DNA of 8,611 bases from Actinomycetota bacterium (GTDB lineage Bacteria; Actinomycetota; Aquicultoria; Subteraquimicrobiales; UBA9087), in assembly GCA_003491635.1 (NCBI GenBank), contig DNCG01000108.1, positions 1 through 8,611 of the forward strand, read 5' to 3'. The notes beneath the pieces are model-generated. The model was not told the DNA's origin and ran no database searches. It was given only the letters and a program-made list of their open reading frames with translations. How positions within the stretch are numbered: the first letter of the stretch is position 1; each line of letters starts with the position of its first letter. The position numbers were made by a program, and so were the translations under genes. Positions 1-5,198 of the stretch are shown piece after piece.

Positions 1-579
1 GGCTCTCTCGTGAGCCTCTTCGAGGAGATGGCGCGGGAAAACCTGAGGGGTCTGGATGCACCACAATTTCGAGCGATCGAGCGTTTGAACTATCCTCTCG
101 CCCTCCACAAACTTCACCGTATCCTTGACCGGCACCCCGAGCACCACTCCATCCCAGCCGCTCAGAGCCGAGATGGCCTCCTCTATCAGCCGAGGCAAGA
201 TGAGAGGACGCGCACCATCGTGTATGACCACGACTTCCGTATCCCCGTCTAACACCCGAAGACCGTTGCCGACGGAATCCTGCCTCTCCTCACCCCCCAC
301 CGTGATCTCGAAAACCTTCGAAATATCATATTCCTCGATCAGCCCTCGGCAAACCTCTATGTCCTCCTCGTTCACAACGACGACGATCTGATGAACGGAA
401 TCGCACCCCTGAAAGGCCCGGAGAGTGTGAGCCAAAAGGGGCTCGCCACAAAGGGAAAAGTATTGTTTGCCCGGCCCAACCCCGCTGAAACCTCCCCGAG
501 CGAGGGAACTCGCCTCCACCCTCATTCTTTGACCTTTCCCAGCAGCTACGATGAGAGCCGTACTCGAACCCTTAGACAC
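1..579 (-). CDS. ispD: 2-C-methyl-D-erythritol 4-phosphate cytidylyltransferase (3' end cut off by window edge)
   Basis: IspD joins CTP and 2-C-methyl-D-erythritol 4-phosphate to give CDP-methylerythritol in the cytosolic MEP isoprenoid pathway. The first 193 residues are visible and the frame runs off the left edge with no stop; the family is usually about 230 residues. Seen: the glycine-rich nucleotide loop ALIVAAGKGQRM (8-19), GKQY (37-40) carrying the conserved Lys, GGEERQDSV (95-103), the hallmark HDGARP (120-125), PVKDTVK (150-156) and LWCIQTPQVF (172-181). I chose the GTG at 579 because GGAGG lies six bases upstream and the frame leads straight into the nucleotide loop; this start overlaps the yacL stop by 8 bases, suggesting translational coupling. 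Oddity: about 16 residues separate M19 from the PGKQY segment where typical IspD has about four. ispF often follows ispD, outside this window. Assignment is secure. Confidence 0.95.
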   Translation of the reverse strand, partial: MSKGSSTALIVAAGKGQRMRVEASSLARGGFSGVGPGKQYFSLCGEPLLAHTLRAFQGCDSVHQIVVVVNEEDIEVCRGLIEEYDISKVFEITVGGEERQDSVGNGLRVLDGDTEVVVIHDGARPLILPRLIEEAISALSGWDGVVLGVPVKDTVKFVEGERIVQTLDRSKLWCIQTPQVFPRHLLEEAHERA

Positions 580-1630
580 TACTCTCCTCCACCTCTTTAG
601 GCCTGGCAAAGATCATCCTTCCAGCGGAGGTCTGGAGAACACCGGTCACGGTCACCTGAACCTCTTTGCCCACATATTTCCTGCCCTCCTCGACCACGAC
701 CATGGTGCCATCGTCCAGATAACCAACACCCTGTCCTGCTTCCTTTCCTCCCCTGACAACTCGGATGCTCATCTCTTCCCCCGCCATAAAGGTGGGCTTG
801 AGAGCATTCGCCAACTCGTTAATATTAAGTACGCGAACCCCTTGAAATTCCGCCACCTTGTTCAGGTTGTAGTCGGTGGTAAGGATTGTGGCATTCATCT
901 CCTTAGCAAGTTGGACTAATTTCGCATCGACATCGACCGGCTCGGGGAAGTCCCTTTCCAGAATTTGAACCTCTATTTCGGGCTCCCTCTGGAGGACACC
1001 GAGAACATCTAGACCTCGGCGACCGCGACTTCTCTTAAGAAAAACATCGGAATCAGCGACGGTGTGGAGCTCCCTTAGAACAAAACGTGGAACATTCAAT
1101 CTCCCCTCCAGAAAACCCGTCTTGCAAACATCCGCGATCCTGCCATCGATGATGACGCTGGTATCCAATATCCTTTCCGGAAAGGAAGAGGGGGGCTTAA
1201 ATCTTTTGAGGCCGAATATCCGAAAAATCCCTTTGAAATCCTCCTTCCTGCGTAGAGAAAGGCGGATGCCCAGATAACCCAAGACAACGTAAGCGAGAAC
1301 AACCACATAAGGACCGGCAAAGGGAATGGCTTTAAGGGGAAGAAAAATCAGGGTAGCAAGAAAAAGACCAAGGACCAAACCAACGAGGCCAATCACCAAA
1401 TCGAGACCGGGAACTCTTTGAATCTTGGTCTCGATCCAATTAAATATTTTAACTAACCTTCGGCCGACTATCCCTCCCAGAACATAACCTAACCCGGAGC
1501 CGATTATTATATAAAGTATAATTCCGATGACCTTGGGACCCGGAATAGGAGGTCTGAGGAAATGGGTTAACCTATAGCCGCCGATTATACCCGCGATAAC
1601 AAAGAACAAGCGGACTATCTCGACTATCAT
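572..1630 (-). CDS. yacL: YacL-type membrane protein with PIN and TRAM domains
   Basis: Putative membrane-anchored PIN-domain ribonuclease; the physiological substrate of this family is not firmly known. Numbering is from the ATG at 1630 (352 residues). Four hydrophobic segments lie at about 1-22, 34-57, 77-101 and 105-125. The PIN domain (about 153-275) keeps the acidic metal-binding residues: D156 in ILDTSVIIDGR, E187 in LRELH, D235 in VDAKL and D253 in TTDYN. A C-terminal TRAM domain (about 283-345), a predicted RNA-binding fold, is recognisable from SIRVVRGGKEAGQGVGYLDDG and the TRAM-like ending. The ATG is preferred because GAGGGG lies eight bases upstream. An in-frame GTG at 1639 would overlap that site and add three residues; a GTG at 1633 is also possible. 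It sits between carD and ispD, as in many Gram-positive bacteria, and its 3' end overlaps ispD. Confidence 0.93.
   Translation of the reverse strand: MIVEIVRLFFVIAGIIGGYRLTHFLRPPIPGPKVIGIILYIIIGSGLGYVLGGIVGRRLVKIFNWIETKIQRVPGLDLVIGLVGLVLGLFLATLIFLPLKAIPFAGPYVVVLAYVVLGYLGIRLSLRRKEDFKGIFRIFGLKRFKPPSSFPERILDTSVIIDGRIADVCKTGFLEGRLNVPRFVLRELHTVADSDVFLKRSRGRRGLDVLGVLQREPEIEVQILERDFPEPVDVDAKLVQLAKEMNATILTTDYNLNKVAEFQGVRVLNINELANALKPTFMAGEEMSIRVVRGGKEAGQGVGYLDDGTMVVVEEGRKYVGKEVQVTVTGVLQTSAGRMIFARPKEVEESSV
586..590 (-). promoter_or_regulatory. Ribosome binding site of ispD, inside the yacL 3' end
   Basis: GGAGG followed by six bases and then GTG. It lies within the last codons of yacL and fixes the ispD start at 579. 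No ATG is available in that frame before the conserved nucleotide loop. Confidence 0.75.
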
Positions 1631-1638
1631 CACCAACA

Positions 1639-1644
1639 CCCCTC
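1639..1644 (-). promoter_or_regulatory. Ribosome binding site of yacL
   Basis: GAGGGG, eight bases before the ATG at 1630. It decides against the GTG at 1639, which would use the site's own last base. The gap back to the carD stop at 1694 is A+T-rich and shows no convincing terminator or promoter, so yacL is probably co-transcribed with carD. Confidence 0.55.
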
Positions 1645-1693
1645 ATATATTAAAATTTGCTTAAAACTTCAGTTCGGCACCACCTCCCCTACC

Positions 1694-2170
1694 TCAGTCA
1701 AAAATCCTGTCCATCATCGAACAAACCTCTTCCTCATCGACATCCAAAACCAGGGCCAGCTCCCCAACAAGAATCTCCCTCGCCCTGCCCAGCATCCTCT
1801 TCTCCCCGGCCGATAAACCTACTTCTATGTCCCTGACAGATAAATTTCTCACTACTTCGGCAACTTTAAAAGCATCTCCGCTTTTGATCTTCTCTTTATT
1901 CTCTTTGAACCGCTTGTTCCAATCCTCAGACATGTCGGACATACCCTCGGCTAGAAACATCAATATCCCCTTGGCCTCTTTTGAGGAGATAACCCTCCTC
2001 AGCCCGACATCCTCCAAGCTACCCAGCGGTATCTCTATCTTCAATTGCTCATGAGGAAAGTATAGGGTATAGTACTTTTTCTTCTCCCCCAGAACTTCCT
2101 TCTCTGCAACCCTCTTCACGACACCCACGCCGTGATTCGGGTAAACAACCGGCTCTCCGACGTCAAACAC
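1694..2170 (-). CDS. carD: CarD/CdnL-family RNA polymerase-binding transcription regulator
   Basis: CarD-family proteins bind the RNA polymerase beta subunit and the upstream edge of the melted promoter and stabilise open complexes, notably at rRNA promoters. The 158 residues match family length. The N-terminal Tudor-like polymerase-interaction domain is about 1-55 (FDVGEPVVYPNHGVGVV, then YYTLYFP and IEIPLGSLEDVGLR). The rest is the helical DNA-contacting domain, including SEDWNKRFKENKEKI (81-95) with W84, the likely equivalent of the minor-groove wedge tryptophan of characterised CarD proteins (inferred from local motif similarity). The start is GTG at 2170, with GGGAGG six bases upstream. 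It heads the carD-yacL-ispD unit and is divergent from the small plus-strand gene; a plausible promoter lies just upstream. The N-terminal domain is shared with Mfd, but the length and C-terminus identify CarD. Confidence 0.92.
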   Translation of the reverse strand: MFDVGEPVVYPNHGVGVVKRVAEKEVLGEKKKYYTLYFPHEQLKIEIPLGSLEDVGLRRVISSKEAKGILMFLAEGMSDMSEDWNKRFKENKEKIKSGDAFKVAEVVRNLSVRDIEVGLSAGEKRMLGRAREILVGELALVLDVDEEEVCSMMDRIFD

Positions 2171-2180
2171 CTTAAACCTC

Positions 2181-2238
2181 CCTTGTCAATCTTAGCACAG
2201 CTGAGAGATGTGGTCAAAATGGCACTTCCTTGACAAGG
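2181..2238. repeat. 9-base inverted repeat spanning the divergent carD / small-gene promoters
   Basis: CCTTGTCAA at 2181-2189 and TTGACAAGG at 2230-2238 are exact reverse complements separated by 40 bases. The right arm contains the -35 box of the plus-strand gene. The left arm lies directly downstream of the carD -10 box, over its predicted start site. A regulator bound to both arms could act on both promoters. The repeat is seen directly; the function is inferred. Confidence 0.5.
2189..2217 (-). promoter_or_regulatory. Probable sigma-70/sigma-A-type promoter of carD
   Basis: On the minus strand, TTGACC (2217-2212, five of six consensus bases), a 17-base spacer, and TAAGAT (2194-2189, four of six). 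Transcription would start near 2182, leaving a short leader of about 12 bases that still holds GGGAGG. This is inferred from consensus only. Confidence 0.55.
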
Positions 2239-2240
2239 AA
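2226..2240. promoter_or_regulatory. Perfect 15-base palindrome over the -35 box, candidate operator
   Basis: TTCCTTG-A-CAAGGAA is a perfect 7-base inverted repeat around a single central A (2233). It covers the whole -35 hexamer (2230-2235) of the plus-strand promoter, the position of a typical repressor operator. No known operator consensus was recognised. Confidence 0.45.
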
Positions 2241-2259
2241 ATTAAGGAAATTTTATAAT
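2230..2259 (+). promoter_or_regulatory. Strong consensus sigma-70/sigma-A promoter of the small plus-strand gene
   Basis: TTGACA (2230-2235) and TATAAT (2254-2259) are both perfect consensus hexamers, separated by 18 bases. The start site would be near 2266, giving a leader of about 42 bases before the ATG at 2308. The spacer is A+T-rich and is largely made of a tandem 9-base repeat. Confidence 0.85.
2235..2252 (+). repeat. Tandem direct repeat AAGGAAATT x2 in the promoter spacer
   Basis: AAGGAAATT occurs twice in perfect tandem, 2235-2243 and 2244-2252, filling the space between the -35 and -10 boxes. The first copy overlaps the right half of the 15-base palindrome. It could be a duplicated binding half-site or simple slippage. 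Confidence 0.5.
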
Positions 2260-2293
2260 TGGCTTAATTCATGCCAGTGGTCTTCGCACCCAC

Positions 2294-2300
2294 AAGGAGG
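2294..2300 (+). promoter_or_regulatory. Ribosome binding site of the small plus-strand gene
   Basis: AAGGAGG, seven bases before the ATG at 2308. It fixes the start there. An in-frame TTG at 2230 is excluded because it lies inside the -35 box, upstream of the predicted transcription start. Confidence 0.9.
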
Positions 2301-2307
2301 TAAAAGG

Positions 2308-2703
2308 ATGACGCAAAACCGCTGCCAAAAATTTCAGCAAACGGTCTCCGACTGCCTGGTAAGACACCGCAGCATTCTGGATGTGATGTCGAAGCTACAG
2401 GAATCAAGTGCCCACGTCAACAGGGCTATAGCCAAAGCGGTTACCACCTGCGGATGTTTGAAGATCGAAGCCCGAAAGCAACCTGTCCCCTCCGACGCCG
2501 CCCTCGCGGAAATCTCCCAGTACACTCAAACTCACCTTGAAGGAAAACTGTGTCCAAGCTGCTTCGAAGTTGTGGAAAAAGAAGTGGGAAATGTACTCTT
2601 CTATGTGACAGCAATGTGCGAACTGTTGAACCTGGATCTCGAGAAGGTAATCGCCAGTGAGAACGACCGAATCTCCACGCTTGGTCTTTACAGCCTCACC
2701 TGA
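2308..2703 (+). CDS. Conserved small Cys-rich protein with MazG-like C-terminal helix, function unknown
   Basis: A 131-residue soluble protein with no signal peptide or membrane segment. It resembles an uncharacterised protein I recall from thermophilic clostridia, sometimes labelled DUF1573; I cannot confirm that name. The N-terminal part is helical (FQQTVSDCLVRHRSILDVMSKLQESSAHVNRAIAKAV, about 9-45 in pieces). C48-G-C50 follows, then C82-P-S-C85, so four cysteines could bind zinc or another metal. The segment EKEVGNVLFYVTAMCELLNLDLEKVI (90-115, shown in two parts here: EKEVGNVLFYV and TAMCELLNLDLEKVI) resembles the EExxD helix of MazG-type nucleotide pyrophosphohydrolases, but the usual acidic residue after Gly is N95, so catalysis is doubtful. 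It has its own consensus promoter and strong ribosome site, is divergent from carD and convergent with disA. It is clearly a real gene; its role is unknown. Confidence 0.9.
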   Translation: MTQNRCQKFQQTVSDCLVRHRSILDVMSKLQESSAHVNRAIAKAVTTCGCLKIEARKQPVPSDAALAEISQYTQTHLEGKLCPSCFEVVEKEVGNVLFYVTAMCELLNLDLEKVIASENDRISTLGLYSLT

Positions 2704-2718
2704 TTTTCGATCAACCTC

Positions 2719-2748
2719 TCACCGTATCCACCAACCGGTGACTCTTTT
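2719..2748 (+). terminator. Possible weak rho-independent terminator between convergent genes
   Basis: TCACCG (2719-2724) and CGGTGA (2736-2741) form a perfect 6-base stem with an 11-base loop, followed on the plus strand by CTCTTTT. The stem is short and the T-run modest. It lies in the 56-base gap where the plus-strand gene and disA converge. There is no T-run after the hairpin on the minus strand, so it would serve the plus-strand gene only. Confidence 0.35.
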
Positions 2749-2759
2749 CCGCTAATCCT

Positions 2760-3824
2760 CTAGACGTATCGTTCCAGGAAGCTGTGCTCCTTGATCCTCT
2801 TCAAACCCTCCCAAATGGCTTTAGCTCTCACCGCTCCCACACCCTCCACAACATCCAGATCCTCGATGCTCGCTTGAAGGATGCCCTGCAAATTCCCGAA
2901 TTTAGAAATGATACTGTTTACGACCTTAATTGGAAGGCGCGGTATCTTTCTCAACAATCGGTAGCCTCTTGGGTGAACGGAGAAATCCAGAATGCCGATA
3001 TTCCCCTCATAACCCAGGGCCCGGCATATCTTCAAAAAATCTAGAAGATCCTCTGAAGACAATTTGGCCAACTCAGACCTGGCCCTTTCAGCCCGCTTGT
3101 TCAGACAATAATCCCTGACAACCATGAGTGTATCCTCTCTCACACCAACCATGAGCTCTTCCAGCTGCATTTCAATCAACCTGCCCTCCGCTCCCAGCTC
3201 GCTGATGTATCGCTCGATCTCCCCGGCAACCCTTTCCACCATCTCTGAGCGCTGCAGGAGGTTGGCCACATCCTGAAGAGTAACCAAGTCCTCAAGCTCC
3301 AGGGTGTTCAGATTCGTAAAAACCTGATCCAGACGAACTTTGTACCTTTCAAGAGTTTGAAGGGCCTGATCGGCCTTGGCTAAAATCACCCTGATGTCTG
3401 CCAGCACGTACTTCATGTCATCTATGTAAAGGGACACGACATCACGACGCTGGGAGATGGAGATGACCAGGGCCTTCGTTTGCTTGGCTACGCGCTCGGC
3501 GGTGCGGTGTCGCATCCCGGTCTCGCTGGTGGGAAGGGAAGAGTCCGGTACCAGATGAACATTAGCCCTCGAGATGCGAGTCATGCCCTCATCCATGATG
3601 ATCGCTCCATCCATCTTGGCCAGCTCAAAGAGTTTTTGGGCAATGAATCCGCAATCCAGCCCAAACCCCCCATCGCAAAGAGGCATCACATTCTCCGTAT
3701 CACCGATGACGATTAGCGCTCCCGTTCGAGCGCTGATGATGCGCTCAAGTGCCTCCCTCAACTCCGTACCGGGAGCCACCTTCTTCAAAGCATTCACCAG
3801 TCTCTGTTCGAGCCGAGCCTCCAT
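2760..3824 (-). CDS. disA: DNA integrity scanning diadenylate cyclase DisA
   Basis: DisA makes the second messenger c-di-AMP from two ATP and stops doing so when it meets branched DNA such as Holliday junctions, reporting DNA damage. The 354 residues match the octameric family. The N-terminal DAC domain (about 1-145) holds the catalytic signatures D72-G73-A74 and G103-M-R-H-R107 followed by TAER. A long helical linker runs about 146-290. The C-terminal helix-hairpin-helix DNA-binding domain is about 293-348 (IPRLPIKVVNSIISKFG and VEGVGAVRAKAIWEGLK). The start ATG lies immediately after the radA stop, with GGAGGAGG inside the radA 3' end as ribosome site, so the two are coupled. In B. subtilis RadA and DisA interact functionally and RadA restrains DisA activity, consistent with this pairing. 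All key residues appear intact. Confidence 0.97.
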   Translation of the reverse strand: MEARLEQRLVNALKKVAPGTELREALERIISARTGALIVIGDTENVMPLCDGGFGLDCGFIAQKLFELAKMDGAIIMDEGMTRISRANVHLVPDSSLPTSETGMRHRTAERVAKQTKALVISISQRRDVVSLYIDDMKYVLADIRVILAKADQALQTLERYKVRLDQVFTNLNTLELEDLVTLQDVANLLQRSEMVERVAGEIERYISELGAEGRLIEMQLEELMVGVREDTLMVVRDYCLNKRAERARSELAKLSSEDLLDFLKICRALGYEGNIGILDFSVHPRGYRLLRKIPRLPIKVVNSIISKFGNLQGILQASIEDLDVVEGVGAVRAKAIWEGLKRIKEHSFLERYV

Positions 3825-5198
3825 CTATGAGCCTCCTCCATTCTCGAAAATTCTCAGGGCTTCCTTCAGGGTTCCGATGGTCAGAGTCTCAATCGGTGGG
3901 AGTTCCCCCATTGCCCCGACATCGGCGGGGGGCATGACAACCTTCTTAAAGCCCAGTTTGGCAACTTCTCTCAACCTCGTTTCAACCTGGCTCACGAACC
4001 TGGCTTCTCCGGCCAGTCCAATCTCGCCAAAAGCAACCAAGCCCCCCGGCAGCGGCGAATCTTTGTAGGCTGAGATCAGGGCCAAAGCCATGCCCAAATC
4101 CGCCGCCGGCTCGATCACCCGTACCCCGCCAGCCACATTCGCATGAACATCCCAATTGTCCATTCGGAAACCCAATCTTCTCTCCAGAACAGCCAACACC
4201 ATGGAGAGCCGATTGTAATCTAAACCGGATACGAATCTCCGCGGAATCGCCAGGTGGGATTGGGTCACCAACGCCTGTAACTCCACACAGAGCGGTCGAG
4301 TTCCTTCCATCGTCGCCACCACCACGGAACCGGGAACCTCTGGGGACCTCTGAGCTAAAAACATAACAGATGGATCCTCCACCCCCTCCAATCCCCTGGC
4401 CTTCATCTCAAAAACACCGATTTCATTTGTCGATCCGTAACGATTTTTGACAGATCGAATGATCCGGTAGGAGAGATGTTTGTCACCTTCAAAGTAGAGA
4501 ACGGTATCGACGATGTGCTCTAAAACTCGGGGACCAGCGATCGATCCCTCCTTGGTCACGTGACCCACGATAAAGAGGGGAACGCCTTGCCTCTTGGCCA
4601 AGCGCATAAGTGAACTGGTGCTCTCCCTTACCTGGCTGACGCTCCCCGGGGCCGAGGATATGTCCGGACAGAACATCGTCTGAATGGAATCGATGACCAC
4701 GAGAACCGGGTTTAGCTTCTCAACTTGGGTTTGAACCATTTCCACATCGTTCTCGGCGAGGATGAAGAGGTCATCGGAGAGCTCACCCAACCTATCCGCT
4801 CTCATCCGGATTTGACCGGTGGACTCCTCACCGGAAACCAACAGGACTCGCCCCACCGACCTGGCAATATTGCTTGAAACCTGAAGCAGGAGAGTAGACT
4901 TGCCTATCCCAGGTTCTCCCCCAATCAAAATGAGGGAACCTGGAACAATCCCCCCACCCAGGACTCTATCCAGTTCTGAAATTTGGGTGGGGTAGCGCTT
5001 TTGAGAGATGGTGGGGACAACCGTAATCTTCTGCGGCATCTGTGGTGGGAGCTTCCATCTGGGAGCAAGGGAGGATTTTTCCTCCATCGGCTCCTCGACC
5101 ATAGTATTCCATTGTCCGCAGTCGGGGCATTTTCCCATCCACTTTGGGGAAAGATAACCACACTCCTGACATCTGACCACGTACCTCGTTTTGCTCAT
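3825..5198 (-). CDS. radA: DNA repair protein RadA (Sms), RecA-like branch migration ATPase
   Basis: RadA is a hexameric DnaB-like motor that extends strand exchange and processes recombination intermediates alongside RecA. The 457 residues match the family. Seen in order: a zinc finger C10-x2-C13-x10-C24-x2-C27; RecA-like ATPase with Walker A GEPGIGKS (94-101) and Walker B VLVVID (165-170); the RadA-specific KNRxG motif, here KNRYG (251-255) rather than the usual KNRFG; and the Lon-protease-like C-terminal domain (about 300-457; GLDYNRLSMVLAVLERRLGF, then GEIGLAGEAR), which serves as a structural and DNA-binding platform rather than a protease. The ATG overlaps the clpC stop as ATGA, and only a weak GAGG site precedes it, pointing to translational coupling to clpC. 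disA follows directly. Confidence 0.97.
   Translation of the reverse strand: MSKTRYVVRCQECGYLSPKWMGKCPDCGQWNTMVEEPMEEKSSLAPRWKLPPQMPQKITVVPTISQKRYPTQISELDRVLGGGIVPGSLILIGGEPGIGKSTLLLQVSSNIARSVGRVLLVSGEESTGQIRMRADRLGELSDDLFILAENDVEMVQTQVEKLNPVLVVIDSIQTMFCPDISSAPGSVSQVRESTSSLMRLAKRQGVPLFIVGHVTKEGSIAGPRVLEHIVDTVLYFEGDKHLSYRIIRSVKNRYGSTNEIGVFEMKARGLEGVEDPSVMFLAQRSPEVPGSVVVATMEGTRPLCVELQALVTQSHLAIPRRFVSGLDYNRLSMVLAVLERRLGFRMDNWDVHANVAGGVRVIEPAADLGMALALISAYKDSPLPGGLVAFGEIGLAGEARFVSQVETRLREVAKLGFKKVVMPPADVGAMGELPPIETLTIGTLKEALRIFENGGGS

Noticed and set aside
1640..1693. Possible separate promoter for yacL in the A+T-rich gap (TTTTAATATAT)
   Set aside because: A -10-like TAATAT can be picked out but no -35 box lies at a suitable distance.
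2212..2218. GGTCAAA on the plus strand upstream of carD, resembling one heptad of the CtsR operator
   Set aside because: CtsR sites need two heptads in direct repeat three bases apart; the following bases (ATGGCACTT) do not give a second one. GGTCAA is better read as the complement of the carD -35 box.
2230..2307. TTG-initiated extension of the small plus-strand gene by 26 residues
   Set aside because: The TTG is the first part of the -35 hexamer, the extension would lie upstream of the predicted transcript start, and AAGGAGG is ideally placed for the ATG at 2308.
2719..2741. Hairpin as a terminator for disA on the minus strand
   Set aside because: On the minus strand the hairpin is followed by GAGAGGTTGATC with no T-run, so only a plus-strand role is reasonable.
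3574..4068. 164-codon plus-strand open frame
   Set aside because: It straddles the antisense of disA and radA, whose conserved domains fully account for the sequence. It has low-complexity Ser/Pro-rich composition typical of a shadow frame.
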